Assembly (NCBI GenBank): GCA_023443315.1
Contig: JAEZVA010000049.1
Coordinates: forward strand, 19,312 to 83,311
Length of the DNA stretch: 64,000 nt
Direction: 5' to 3'
Source of the DNA: Bacillota bacterium
Lineage (GTDB): Bacteria; Bacillota; Clostridia; Oscillospirales; Ruminococcaceae
Shown: one piece after another, positions 15,585 to 25,295 of the stretch
How the letters are laid out: the number at the start of each line of letters is the position of its first letter
Numbering within the stretch: position 1 is the first letter of the stretch
The notes under the pieces: model-generated
What the model was told of the DNA's origin: nothing
The model's input: only the letters and a program-made list of their open reading frames with translations
Databases searched by the model: none
Made by a program: the position numbers and the translations under genes

Positions 15585-16205
15585 CTAAAGCATGCTTTCT
15601 ATAATTCTATCCACAACAGTATCCCATGGTCTTGATTCTATCACTTTAATCCCTAATTTCTCGCAGGTATCCACTAACCATTCTCCATACTTATTGCTGA
15701 TATCCGCTCTGAAATGTTGTAATTCTCCGCCCTCTCTAGCTAAATAGTTTTGCAAAATCTGCTCTTTATCCGGCTCATATAGATAAAGAGATTTTACCTT
15801 TGCGTTATCAAAGGATGCTGCGAACTCAGGGTGTATAAAATCGCCTTCGATAATGATTGGTACATCAGCTTCAATGTGATTTTGCACAATGGCACGTAGT
15901 CCAGCAATCATTTCTTTGCTTACGTCAATAAGCCAGTTTACATTGCCACTTACACCAATATCCATCCAGTCTACACCAGAACTCCAATAATGAATTGCCG
16001 GAAGAAGCTCTCTGGTTGTCATTGCCTCTATCGCTTGGCATATATCATCCGCTTCTATCACATTCACACTATATAAACGAGCCAGATCATAAGCAACTCT
16101 CGATTTTCCAGTACCCGAAGCACCACCAATAAACAAAACTGTCCAGTTACTTTCTTTACTCAAGCTATCATCCTCATCCCTATCAGTATTTAGCATATGG
16201 TACAT
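15585..16205 (-). CDS. P-loop kinase-like protein, AT-rich
   Basis: 206 residues from the ATG at 16205 (a TTG two codons upstream is possible). GGASGTGKS near 27-35 is a Walker A loop, and IIIEGDFIHPEF resembles the Walker B and substrate region of small-molecule kinases such as 2-phosphoglycerate kinase-like proteins. Substrate unknown. Codon use and base composition are visibly richer in A/T than in the flanking genes, as in the neighbouring methyltransferase, which suggests recent acquisition. Confidence 0.65.
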   Translation of the reverse strand: MYHMLNTDRDEDDSLSKESNWTVLFIGGASGTGKSRVAYDLARLYSVNVIEADDICQAIEAMTTRELLPAIHYWSSGVDWMDIGVSGNVNWLIDVSKEMIAGLRAIVQNHIEADVPIIIEGDFIHPEFAASFDNAKVKSLYLYEPDKEQILQNYLAREGGELQHFRADISNKYGEWLVDTCEKLGIKVIESRPWDTVVDRIIESML

Positions 16206-16295
16206 AAGCAATCCATTTCCATTTTAACACACAACGAAAAAAATCGATTCCTTCTGAGAGCCGACTTCTAGCTAGAAAGGTCTGGCGGGAGTGTG

Positions 16296-16322
16296 AAAAG
16301 CAAAACCAAGTTCGGGTTTTGC
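16296..16322 (-). terminator. terminator of the methyltransferase gene
   Basis: On the minus strand GCAAAACC pairs with GGTTTTGC across a 7-base loop, followed by TTTTC. It abuts the stop codon at 16323. Confidence 0.65.
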
Positions 16323-17066
16323 TCAACTGCTTTTTCTCGCTTTGATAAGTAAAAAATCAGGTTTGTGAATGGTTCTCTGATATGCAGGATATTGCTTCAT
16401 AACATCCATACTCGGGATAGGCTCAAGCATCTGCTCAATCATAAAACCTGTTCTCGAAAGGGAGTTAACAATACTGGATATTGTGCGATGGTATTTCACT
16501 ACTCCATCAACAAACCACGTCACTTTTCGTTCCCCTTCAAGAGAATAGGTGGCTAGATTATAATGAGCATATTCATTCTCGGCATTCAGAGTCCAGTAAT
16601 CCTGTGTTAGCAAAGCAGTTGTTAACGGATGCTCTTGTGAAAACACAAAATAACCGCCTTGATTTAAACGGTTGTAAATATCATTAGCCAATTTATCAAA
16701 ATCTTCAATGTAATGAACGGCAAGTGAGCTGAATACTACATCAAACTTGTCTGTGAGTTCATCCAAATTAGTCATGCTCATATTAAGGTATTGAATACTT
16801 GGCGATGCGTTTTCGTTTTGTGCAACCTCAAGCATCTTTGCAGAGATATCAATACCCGTAACCTTTACCGCACCCAGTTTGAGAAACTGGACACAGTTTT
16901 CACCGTACCCGCAACCGATATCAAGCACAGACTTGTTATTCAAATCAGGAGCAAGGCGAAACAAGGCAGGTTTTTCAACAACGTCATTTGCTGACGAAGG
17001 ACTTTCTCTTAATTTTCTATACCCTTCAAAAAATATCTGGTTGTCGTAAATGTTTTGGTTGCTCAT
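16323..17066 (-). CDS. SAM-dependent class I methyltransferase
   Basis: 247 residues. Motif I VLDIGCGYGENC near 50-61 binds S-adenosylmethionine; VTGIDISAKML and FDVVFSSLAVHYI are motifs II and IV. The closest general type is UbiE/Coq5-like methyltransferases acting on small molecules; substrate unknown. Start behind AAGGAG. AT-richer than its surroundings, like the kinase gene just downstream; the pair interrupts otherwise GC-richer genes. Confidence 0.85.
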   Translation of the reverse strand: MSNQNIYDNQIFFEGYRKLRESPSSANDVVEKPALFRLAPDLNNKSVLDIGCGYGENCVQFLKLGAVKVTGIDISAKMLEVAQNENASPSIQYLNMSMTNLDELTDKFDVVFSSLAVHYIEDFDKLANDIYNRLNQGGYFVFSQEHPLTTALLTQDYWTLNAENEYAHYNLATYSLEGERKVTWFVDGVVKYHRTISSIVNSLSRTGFMIEQMLEPIPSMDVMKQYPAYQRTIHKPDFLLIKARKSS

Positions 17067-17144
17067 TGCCTTGCTCCTTCCTAGACCTGATTTTACTTTA
17101 CGATAGGTTTTAGTAAAGACAGGCTCCTGCCATTCAATCTTGTA

Positions 17145-20132
17145 TCATACAAACACTGCGTAGCTTCCCTTGGTGGTGGTGTGCACCTCAAGCCGCGCGG
17201 GAATGCGCTCCTTAAGCTCGGCAACATGCGAGATGATGCCGATGAGCCGACCGGTTTTCTCCAGCTCAAACAGCGTGTCCACCGCTCGCTCCCGCGAAAG
17301 GTCGTCCAGCGAGCCAAAGCCCTCGTCGATAAACATCGTCTCGATGCTCACCCCGCCGGAGTAGCTTTGTATCACGTCAGCAAGCCCCAGTGCAAGCGCA
17401 AGCGATGCCTTAAAGCTTTCGCCGCCCGAAAGGGTGCCCACCGTGCGCTCCTGACCAGTGTTTGCGTCGAGTACTGCAAGGTCAAGCCCCGCAGCGGCTC
17501 CGCCCTTTAAGCGGTCCTGCTTGTGCCGCAGGATGTATTTGCCGCCCGTCATATCGTGCAGCCAGTGGTTGGCGGCGCGGATAACATCGGAAAAATACGC
17601 GCCCAGCACATACCGCTCAAACGAGATCTTCGCCGCGTTGTCGCCCTTTGCCAGTGCATACAGCGCGGCGACGTCGCCGTAGACCGCCTCGTCGGTCTGC
17701 GCTTCAGCCAGTAGGGCGCGAAGGCGCGTAACCGCGCGGGCGTTTGCATCCACGCGCGACGAAAGCGCCGTTTTTTGTGCGTCCAGCTCGCCGATGTGCT
17801 GGTTCAGCGTTTCCAGCATCTTCTCCACCGCCTCCACATCAATGCGCTGTACGCCCTCGCATTCCTTGTTTAGAACCGCAAGCTCCGCGTCCGTCTTTGC
17901 TAGGGCGTCGGCATAGGCGGCAATCTCCGCTTCTAGTGCCGAATACTGTTCATCGGTAAGTAGGTGGCTTTGCGCATCTGCCCACCTCGCAAAGCTGTAC
18001 TCAGCAAGGCGCTGCAGCAGCTCCTGCTCTTTGTCGCCCTGCTGTTGTTTTGCCTCAGCAAGCTGCTGCTTTGTGCCGCGCTCGGCCTCACTTAGCCGCT
18101 CAAACTCACCCGATGCCGCGACAAACTCCCCTTGTGCAAGCTTCGCAACCTGTTCTATGCGCTCGATCTCCTGCTCGTTTTGCCTTGTTCGCGCAAGCAG
18201 TTCGTCGGGCGTTTTCATGTCGCTCGGTATGGTGCCGCGCACCTCCTGTATCTGCAGCGACAGTTGCTCGAGCGTCTGCGAGATAGACGCGCTTTCGCGT
18301 TCAATCATTGTCCTGCGTCCGGCAAGGTAGTCGGGGTCGCATAGGCGCGCATCGTCGGGCATGCCAAGAAGTGCAAGCTGCCTGGCCGCCGCGCCGCAAA
18401 TTTCGTCGTATGCCTTCTTTAACTCATCGCGGGCATGTCTTGCCTTGTCGCACAGTGCGGTAAGCTCCTTGCTAGAGGACACCAGTGCATCGTCGGGCGG
18501 CATCTGCTCGGGGTTTTCCATCGCGCGAAGTGCTGCCGCATACGCCTTGATATCGCCGTGCAGCGACATCTGCGCCGTATACAGCGCGTCGGTTTGGGTC
18601 TTGAGTGTTTGCAGCGTGGTCTCGGTGGGGATGTCCGTCGCGCTTGGTGCGGGGGCGGGGTGGTGGTCAGAGCCACACACCGGGCAGGGCAACCCGTCCG
18701 AAAGCCTAGAGGCTAAAATACCCGCCTGTCCCGCGAGAAAACGCGCAAATTCTCCGCTGTACGCCGCGTTGCGGGATTGATATTCGCCTGCCGCGCGTAG
18801 ATAATCCGTAATCTTTCCACACAGATTTTCAAGACCTGTTGCGCGCGCGGCGGCACGGTCAAGCCGCGCCTTTGCTTGGGCGCGTTCAATCAATAGGTCG
18901 ATGGTTTTCACATGCCCCGTCTGCGCCTGCTGCTTTTGTAGCAGTACGGCATGCTCCTTTTCGAGACGCTCGATTCGTTCAAACGACTGCCGCATCTGTT
19001 CAAAACTGGTGCGTAGTTCTATTAAACCTGCTTGTCGCTTTTGCTCTAGCTGTGCGTTTGCAAGGGCGTTCTTTGCCGCGCTTTGCCGCTTTGCGCTCGT
19101 CTCAAGGCTTGCGGCAAGGGTACGCAGGGACGCTTCGGTCATCGTGGCGCGCTGTGCGGCGGCTTGAACCTCCCGCTCAATAAACCACAGCTCTTTTGCG
19201 CGGCGCGCAAGCACAAGCCTGCCGGAGCGGGTATTTTGCTCGTCCGCCTGTGCGGTAAGACTATTTTTTTGCAGGGTCAAAAAAGCCAAGCGGTCAAGCT
19301 TTGCGTTGCTCTGTCTTGCCGCGGCGGGGTTTTGCTTTGAACGCTCTTCAAGCAGGGCGTCAAGCTCCTTCTTTATTTCTCCCAAAGAAGCCTCATCTTG
19401 TTTTATCAGCGCCTCTACCTCGTCAATGACGGTAGGGTAGTGCAGGCTACTGCCCGATAACGCCTGTACAAGCGGCGGGTAGTCTCCGCTTTGAATCATG
19501 GCGGCGTGGGTCTCGAGCGCGTCGGTTACGCGGTCGAGCTTCTGCTTTAGGGCATCCCGCCGCTCCTTTAGCTTTGCCTCGGCAATATTGTATAACTCGG
19601 TGGAAAATATCTTGCGGAAGATAATCTGCTTTTGCTTGCTTTCCGCCTCCAGCAGCCGTTTAAACTCGCCCTGGGGCAGCATTACAATCTGCCGAAACTG
19701 GTTGTAATCTAGTCCCAGTAGCGTTTCAATACGCGCTAAAACCTCATTGGGCCCGCTGAGCATAGTTCCGTCGGGTAGCGTCAGCAGCGCGTCCCCGTTT
19801 GCGGTAGAAAGCCCGCCGCCACGCACTACGCGCTGCTGCTTTGGCTTGCGTTCTATCGTGTATTGCTCGCCGTGCAACAAAAACGTCAGTTTAACGTAGC
19901 AGGGCTCGGCGGCGGTGGCAAAGTGGCTTTTTAGTTCCTCTACGTCCTTGCGGCTATCGCCGCTTGCCCTACCATACAATGCAAAGGTAATCGCGTCAAA
20001 TACGGTGGTCTTTCCAGCGCCCGTGGGTCCCGTAATCAAAAACAGGCTGCTTCCCGAAAGGGAGGAAAAATCGATTACCTGCCTGCCCGCGTAGGGTCCG
20101 AAGGCGCTCATCTCCAAAACCAGCGGCCTCAT
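17145..20132 (-). CDS. sbcC: exonuclease subunit SbcC (Rad50-like ATPase)
   Basis: 995 residues. ATPase subunit of the SbcCD nuclease, which opens DNA hairpins and trims blocked ends. Walker A GPTGAGKTT near 34-42; long coiled-coil arms (about 180-480 and 510-790); zinc-hook CPVCG at about 482-486; ABC signature LSGGESFKASLAL and Walker B MFIDEGFGSLD near the C-terminus. Four bases overlap the end of sbcD (ATGA), so translation is probably coupled. Length is normal for the family. Confidence 0.95.
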   Translation of the reverse strand: MRPLVLEMSAFGPYAGRQVIDFSSLSGSSLFLITGPTGAGKTTVFDAITFALYGRASGDSRKDVEELKSHFATAAEPCYVKLTFLLHGEQYTIERKPKQQRVVRGGGLSTANGDALLTLPDGTMLSGPNEVLARIETLLGLDYNQFRQIVMLPQGEFKRLLEAESKQKQIIFRKIFSTELYNIAEAKLKERRDALKQKLDRVTDALETHAAMIQSGDYPPLVQALSGSSLHYPTVIDEVEALIKQDEASLGEIKKELDALLEERSKQNPAAARQSNAKLDRLAFLTLQKNSLTAQADEQNTRSGRLVLARRAKELWFIEREVQAAAQRATMTEASLRTLAASLETSAKRQSAAKNALANAQLEQKRQAGLIELRTSFEQMRQSFERIERLEKEHAVLLQKQQAQTGHVKTIDLLIERAQAKARLDRAAARATGLENLCGKITDYLRAAGEYQSRNAAYSGEFARFLAGQAGILASRLSDGLPCPVCGSDHHPAPAPSATDIPTETTLQTLKTQTDALYTAQMSLHGDIKAYAAALRAMENPEQMPPDDALVSSSKELTALCDKARHARDELKKAYDEICGAAARQLALLGMPDDARLCDPDYLAGRRTMIERESASISQTLEQLSLQIQEVRGTIPSDMKTPDELLARTRQNEQEIERIEQVAKLAQGEFVAASGEFERLSEAERGTKQQLAEAKQQQGDKEQELLQRLAEYSFARWADAQSHLLTDEQYSALEAEIAAYADALAKTDAELAVLNKECEGVQRIDVEAVEKMLETLNQHIGELDAQKTALSSRVDANARAVTRLRALLAEAQTDEAVYGDVAALYALAKGDNAAKISFERYVLGAYFSDVIRAANHWLHDMTGGKYILRHKQDRLKGGAAAGLDLAVLDANTGQERTVGTLSGGESFKASLALALGLADVIQSYSGGVSIETMFIDEGFGSLDDLSRERAVDTLFELEKTGRLIGIISHVAELKERIPARLEVHTTTKGSYAVFV

Positions 20133-21289
20133 TCGTCCCGCTCCTCTCTTTGCGCCTGCATGAGTGTGTCGTGTACAATCTTTGCGCGCACTGGCGAGAT
20201 CGCCTCACCCAGCATCTCGTGGTAAAACGACGAAAACAGCTCGTCCGGCGTTTTGCGGGCAAGCTGCTCTCCGGCGGCAAAGGAACAGTTAGCGCCCGCG
20301 TCGTCTATCTCGCGCTTCAGCCCCACAACGTTCGGGAACACGCCGCGCAGCTTTTCTATCGCGTTGTATACCTCTTGCTTATCCGTAATCACGGCATAGA
20401 CATAGTCGTCAAGGTTGTACTGTTCTTGCAGTGCCTTGTTGGTCAACTGGTCGATGGTGCCGGTAACGATGCGCAGGTCGCGTATAGGGGCAATCTGCTC
20501 ACAGCGGATGAATACCTCCCCCTTCTCGCCGAGGTCAATGATGGTCACCGACTTGTTCTGCGAGACCTCCGAAAGCGAGTATTTCAGCGGCGAACCCGCG
20601 TAGCGGATATGGGGTGCACCTGCGGTCTGCGGTGCGTGCAGGTGCCCGAGTGCCACATAGTCAAATCGCTCCACCAGCGTGCTGTCCATCAGGTCGGTGC
20701 CGCCCACGCCGCGCTCCGAGTCGGAGAACCGTGCAAGCGCACTGTCCCGACCAAAGAAGCCATGGGCAACGAGTACGTTGCGTTTTGTGTAGTCCAGTTC
20801 ATCAAACCCGTTTTTCGCAACCGCCTTTAGCGCGTCGTTACAGGTTTTTATCTCGCCGTCTGCATACAGCTTTCGCATCTGGTATGGCTCAAAGTAGGGT
20901 AGCAGAACAAAGTTAACCTCGCCGTGCCCGTCGCGCAGGGTGACGGTTTTGAGCGTTTGTTCGGAGGTACCCGCCACATATAGTCCGCCCAGCTCGATGA
21001 AACGGGACGCAAAGCCAAGCCGCTGCCCGCTGTCATGGTTGCCCGCTATCATCAAAACGGGGATGCGCAGACCGTGCGCCACCTCGCTTAAAAAGTCGTC
21101 CAAGAGTTTAACTGCCTCGGTAGGCGGCATCGAGCGGTGGTAAACATCCCCCGCAATTACCAGCGCGTCCGCTTCTTGCTCACGCAAAAAGGCGACAAGC
21201 GACGCAAGCCATGCGCGCTGGTCGCCAAGCAGAGAATAGTCGAACAAGGTTTTGCCAAGATGCAGATCGGCAATATGTACAATCCTCAA
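20129..21289 (-). CDS. sbcD: exonuclease subunit SbcD (Mre11-like nuclease)
   Basis: 386 residues. Metallophosphatase motifs in order: HIADLHLGK (5-13), GDVYHR (47-52), AGNHDSGQRL (about 81-90), and GHLHAPQ further on; these bind two Mn2+ ions. The C-terminal third is the capping region that meets SbcC. It lies 14 bp after the DUF4364-like gene and overlaps sbcC by 4 bp, forming one operon. Confidence 0.95.
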   Translation of the reverse strand: MRIVHIADLHLGKTLFDYSLLGDQRAWLASLVAFLREQEADALVIAGDVYHRSMPPTEAVKLLDDFLSEVAHGLRIPVLMIAGNHDSGQRLGFASRFIELGGLYVAGTSEQTLKTVTLRDGHGEVNFVLLPYFEPYQMRKLYADGEIKTCNDALKAVAKNGFDELDYTKRNVLVAHGFFGRDSALARFSDSERGVGGTDLMDSTLVERFDYVALGHLHAPQTAGAPHIRYAGSPLKYSLSEVSQNKSVTIIDLGEKGEVFIRCEQIAPIRDLRIVTGTIDQLTNKALQEQYNLDDYVYAVITDKQEVYNAIEKLRGVFPNVVGLKREIDDAGANCSFAAGEQLARKTPDELFSSFYHEMLGEAISPVRAKIVHDTLMQAQREERDE

Positions 21290-21303
21290 AGTCGCAGCCC
21301 CCT

Positions 21304-21915
21304 TTACTCGTCAAACAGCCCGTCGTCTTCGCAGGGGGTCATGTCGCCAAACTCCTCAAGGTCACGCACCAACAGCGAAAGAACCCCTCGGTATAACAGC
21401 TGGGGGTCGTTTAAAAACTGCCGTTTGACAAGCGACGCCTGATTAGCGTCGGGCAAAAACAGCTTAAGCTCCATTAGGTCGGAGCCATAGTCAAGGATGC
21501 GCATGGATACGATATACCCGTCGTCTACCTTACTAATCTCCGCCTTGTTTTTGCGCTCACGCTCCGTCTTTTTCATCAGACGCAGCGCGGCCTTAACCGC
21601 CTTATCGCGCACCGAGACCGATACGGTGCGTTCGATGGCAGCACACGCCTGGGCGCCTAGGTCGGTTACGCCGTAGCAGTCCTCGCCCACTTCGTTTTTG
21701 CTTACCGTCACCTGCCCAAGCCGTACCAGCTCGTTGAGCGAGTTTGCAAGCTCAAAGTAGTTCACCAGCCCGTCGCGCTGCAAAACCTCGGACAGCTGCG
21801 CCTTAGAAAACTGCGCGTCCACCGTCTTAAGCAGATAGCAGACCAGGATGTTAATCTCATAGGTGGTGCGCAGCCCTCCCGGCTCTACGCCGCCCGAAAA
21901 CGCCTCATATTCCAT
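21304..21915 (-). CDS. DUF4364-like protein
   Basis: 203 residues. The N-terminal half (about 20-95) looks like a winged-helix DNA- or protein-binding domain: KAQLSEVLQRDGLVNYFELANSL followed by GQVTVSK and YGVTDLG. The C-terminal half is a mixed fold with a very acidic end. This matches, from memory, the DUF4364 family common in Clostridia, whose function is unsettled. It is first in the operon with sbcDC, which may be chance or may point to a regulatory role. Confidence 0.65.
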   Translation of the reverse strand: MEYEAFSGGVEPGGLRTTYEINILVCYLLKTVDAQFSKAQLSEVLQRDGLVNYFELANSLNELVRLGQVTVSKNEVGEDCYGVTDLGAQACAAIERTVSVSVRDKAVKAALRLMKKTERERKNKAEISKVDDGYIVSMRILDYGSDLMELKLFLPDANQASLVKRQFLNDPQLLYRGVLSLLVRDLEEFGDMTPCEDDGLFDE

Positions 21916-22126
21916 ACCGAACCCGCCTTTCTTCCAACGGTTTTATTTCAAACAGTTTATTACGGTAAAAAAATAGCCACTACATCTAATCTACCATATT
22001 ATGAGGCAAAATGAAAGAACGGTGTGCGCTTTTACTGTCCCATTAACCGTACAGTATCCCATCAGTACGAATCAAAACAGGCTAAAGTCGAAAGCATAGC
22101 AAAATAGATGATTGAAATATAACAAG

Positions 22127-22816
22127 CTAATCATGAAAAACCGCTCGAACCGTCGCTAAGAGTATGCGGATATCCGACCAAACGCCCACCTGTTTTAGGT
22201 AATCGAGGTTATGCTCCATCTTTATTGGCAGGATGTGCGTCAGGTACTCGCGTTCCGTGTCGACGCTTTGCTCCAGCAGTTCGTTTTCGTTGCGAAAATG
22301 GATGCTGGACGTACAGGTTATCCCCGGTCTTATCAGCAACGTTGCATAAAACGCATCGGTATAATGGTTAACATAACGCCAAACCTCGGGGCGCGGACCC
22401 ACGAGGGACATGTCTCCCTTCAACACGTTCACCAGCTGGGGCAGTTCATCCAGATGCAGCCTGCGCAGTACGCGCCCCACCGCCGTGACGCGGTGGTCAT
22501 TTTTGGTTGTAAGCGGCAGATCACCGTCCTTTTTGGCAGCTGTCATCGTGCGGAATTTGATGATAAAAAACGGGCGTAGGTTTTGCCCCACGCGCTCCTG
22601 TAAAAAAAACACCCTACCGCGGGAAGAAAACCCTACTGCAAGACAGACAACAACCAACAGCGGCATAAGCGCGAGCAGCCCCACCGCCGATACCACAATA
22701 TCAAGCAGTCGCTTACAGGCGAAAGTGGCTTTTTTTTGCTGCAAGAATGCAAGATAGTACCGGCACTGCTCCCCCTGCATCCGCTTGGGTAGCTGGTTAA
22801 TATCTTTAGCAAGCAT
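22127..22816 (-). CDS. undecaprenyl-phosphate sugar phosphotransferase (priming enzyme)
   Basis: 229 residues, the short one-helix type. A TM segment (about 38-60, VVSAVGLLALMPLLVVVCLA) precedes the catalytic domain with QERVGQNLRPFFIIKFRTM, LHLDELPQLVNVLKGDMSLVGPRPE and RPGIT. It starts repeat-unit synthesis by moving a sugar-1-phosphate to the lipid carrier. Last gene of the polysaccharide cluster. The sugar is unknown; the CapD/WbpM-like gene at the other end suggests a diamino- or acetamido-deoxy sugar. Confidence 0.92.
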   Translation of the reverse strand: MLAKDINQLPKRMQGEQCRYYLAFLQQKKATFACKRLLDIVVSAVGLLALMPLLVVVCLAVGFSSRGRVFFLQERVGQNLRPFFIIKFRTMTAAKKDGDLPLTTKNDHRVTAVGRVLRRLHLDELPQLVNVLKGDMSLVGPRPEVWRYVNHYTDAFYATLLIRPGITCTSSIHFRNENELLEQSVDTEREYLTHILPIKMEHNLDYLKQVGVWSDIRILLATVRAVFHD

Positions 22817-22845
22817 CGTTTTAACATCCCTGTTTTTAGTAGGCG

Positions 22846-24081
22846 TTACTCGACGGCATCGAGAAAACGCTGCGCGAGATGGCGGTAGTTTCGGTGCGTG
22901 AGCACAAACTCTCTGCCGCGCAGCCCCATACTGTCGCGCTCGGCAGTGCGCATCTGTTGCATCCGCACAATACCCCCCGCCAAAGCGTGTGCGTTCTCAG
23001 GCTCTATGCAGATGCCGCAGCCGCTTTGCTGCACCTCGTTATCCGGCGCGTCTATGGCAAACAGAATCGGTCGTGCCGCCAGCATATAGTCGTACAGCTT
23101 ATTCATGCCGATTCCATATCGGTACAACGCGCTTGCCCTTGCCCCGATGTACAGGCAGTCGGCAAGCTCCAGCACGCCTTGTACCTGCTCTTTGGGAACA
23201 TAGTCTTCAAAATACAGATTGCGCAGGTTGTTTTGTACAGCGTATGCGGCAAGCTCATCCTTGCACTCGCCCTTGCCCACCAACACTACGGCTATGCCGT
23301 CGGGTAGTATAGAACAGGCTTGTACCAGTGTTATCAGCGCGTTTGCCTGCGCAAAGCCACCTACATAGACGGCGGTGAATACACCTTGTTGTCTTAAAAA
23401 CTGGATGCGCTTGCGTGCACGGCTGTCTGCGCACAGATTACCGGCATCGTCTGATATCCCGTTGGGCACATGGGTAATCTTCTTTGCACTTATTCTAAGC
23501 TCCTGTGCGCGAAGTGCCGCCCCAGGCAGGATGCTTACAATCGCATCCGCCATGCGGTAGCTTGCACGCTCTGCTTTTGCAAGTAGGCGCATAAAAGGGT
23601 TTTGCTCCGAAAAACCGTGTAGCTCCATCAGGCTAAGCGGCCATACGTCGTGGAGTTCAAACACAAGCCTTGCCCCCGTGTAACGCGCAATACGCGCAGA
23701 GGGGTAGATGTCAAGCAGGTAGGTGGAGGATGCCACCACCACATCGGGGCGAAAACGCGTGGCAAGCTCCTTCGCATGCAGCCAAACCGCAGACAAAAAT
23801 GCCGCGACGTTGCGCGCGCGGTAGGCATTGTTGCGGTAGTAAGGGGGCGTTTTAATCCACACAAACGGCACACCGTCTTCAATGGTCTCCTGCATCGTAT
23901 GCTCCGGCAGCGGGTTCTGCCCGCGCAGGTGAGAAAAGCTTGCCGCTGTAATGGTCACGCTGTGCCCCATGCGCACAAGCTCTCGGGCAAGGTAAAAATG
24001 GCGGTACTCCATCCCCATTGCATTGCTGCCCGCGTAATGGTTGATGATTAGAATGTTAATGCCCCCCGCCCCTTCCTGCAC
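22846..24081 (-). CDS. glycosyltransferase, GT4-like
   Basis: 411 residues from a GTG at 24081. The real start is uncertain: the family begins at INILIINHYAGS (residue 8 onward), and the best ribosome site (GGAAGG) lies inside the first codons. Two Rossmann-like halves. The N-half carries GMEYRHFYLARELVRMGH and FELHDVWP; the C-half VYVGGFAQANAL and a GT-B sugar-nucleotide site around YRYGIGMNKLYDYM. It adds one sugar of the repeat unit at the cytoplasmic face. Confidence 0.85.
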   Translation of the reverse strand: MQEGAGGINILIINHYAGSNAMGMEYRHFYLARELVRMGHSVTITAASFSHLRGQNPLPEHTMQETIEDGVPFVWIKTPPYYRNNAYRARNVAAFLSAVWLHAKELATRFRPDVVVASSTYLLDIYPSARIARYTGARLVFELHDVWPLSLMELHGFSEQNPFMRLLAKAERASYRMADAIVSILPGAALRAQELRISAKKITHVPNGISDDAGNLCADSRARKRIQFLRQQGVFTAVYVGGFAQANALITLVQACSILPDGIAVVLVGKGECKDELAAYAVQNNLRNLYFEDYVPKEQVQGVLELADCLYIGARASALYRYGIGMNKLYDYMLAARPILFAIDAPDNEVQQSGCGICIEPENAHALAGGIVRMQQMRTAERDSMGLRGREFVLTHRNYRHLAQRFLDAVE

Positions 24082-24183
24082 AACGATTCGTTATACCTAA
24101 TGAACTTCTCATGTCTGCGGAAAAATCTTCGTATAAGCCATTACTCGTTTATATTCGGGCAATATTTAGTTAATTGGATATAG

Positions 24184-25275
24184 CTAATCCGCAAGCCTTG
24201 CTGTGTACTCAAGCGCTTCCTCCATCCCCCGCGCGCACTCCTCTAAGGAGTACAGCACCACGGCGCGGCGGCGACCCGATTCTCCCATCGCGCGGCGCAG
24301 CAGGGGGTCGCTGTACAGCTTTAGCATGGCATCGGCAAGCAGGGTCTCGGTTGGGTTTGGCAGGATGATGCCCGTTACGTCGTTTTCCACCGTCTCTAAA
24401 AATCCATCCGCTCCGCTGGTGATAACCGGACGTGCGCACGCCATTGCCTCTACCGCGGCAACGCCAAAGCTTTCGCGCACACTCGGCAGGCATACCACAT
24501 CCATGCCAGCAAACGCCTTTGCCACATCGTTATTGGCAATCTGCCCGAAAAACTCGGTGTCGTCGCTGATCAAAATATCCCGTGCAAGCCCCATTAGCGG
24601 TGCGTATTCACTGCCGTTACCGTAGATGCGCAGCTTTAATCTGCCCGCGGGGTTATTTATGCGTACCTGTGTGCGAAATAGTCGAAATGCCTTAAGCAGC
24701 ATATCCACCCCGCTTTCTGGCTCGAGACGCTTTGCGGTGCCCACCACAAACTCCTCCTGTCCCGCGCGGGGGACGGGGTAGAACAGGCTTGTGTCCACGC
24801 CAAACGGGGTGATGAATACCGGCGTGCCATTCTTCATATACTGCTCCGCCTCTTTTGCCATGATTAGACTTGTGGATGCAATCGCTTGTGCATAAGAGAG
24901 GTTTGCCTCGAGCAGCTCCCGGTGAAACCTGCTTCTTTGCGGGAAGTCGTACACATCGCTGCCCCAGATAGACAGCAAAAGCGGTTTCACCTGTGCCCTG
25001 CGTGCCAAGGTGCCGTAGCCGGTTGCATAATGCGCGTTTACCACATCGGGAAGCGTTACCGCTGCAAGCTCGCGCAACTGTGCCGCGTTGCGGTAGTAGC
25101 CCAACGCGCCGGGATACTGAAGGTACTCGACGCGAACTAGCGGGTCAAGCGCATCTTTTTCGGCGCGGTGGTCTATCTGCGAAGCAAGCACCACCTGATG
25201 ACCGCGCTGTGCGAGGATATTTACCCACTTGACGGTGTGCGAAGAGTTTGCAGCAGAAACAAACAGAATTCTCAC
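24184..25275 (-). CDS. glycosyltransferase, GT4 family
   Basis: 363 residues. GT-B fold: N-terminal MRILFVSAANSSHTVKW, then VVNAHYATGYG; C-terminal VVGTAKRLEPESGVDMLLKAF and the GT4 donor-site pattern PSVRESFGVAAVEAMACA with E-x7-E glutamates. Transfers a sugar from a nucleotide donor in building the polysaccharide repeat. 20 bp separate it from the next gene upstream. Confidence 0.9.
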   Translation of the reverse strand: MRILFVSAANSSHTVKWVNILAQRGHQVVLASQIDHRAEKDALDPLVRVEYLQYPGALGYYRNAAQLRELAAVTLPDVVNAHYATGYGTLARRAQVKPLLLSIWGSDVYDFPQRSRFHRELLEANLSYAQAIASTSLIMAKEAEQYMKNGTPVFITPFGVDTSLFYPVPRAGQEEFVVGTAKRLEPESGVDMLLKAFRLFRTQVRINNPAGRLKLRIYGNGSEYAPLMGLARDILISDDTEFFGQIANNDVAKAFAGMDVVCLPSVRESFGVAAVEAMACARPVITSGADGFLETVENDVTGIILPNPTETLLADAMLKLYSDPLLRRAMGESGRRRAVVLYSLEECARGMEEALEYTARLAD

Positions 25276-25295
25276 CGCATCCGCCTCCTTACCCG

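Noticed and set aside
20150..20830. 226-codon plus-strand frame opposite sbcD
   Set aside because: Antisense to a clearly conserved nuclease; composition follows its codon bias.
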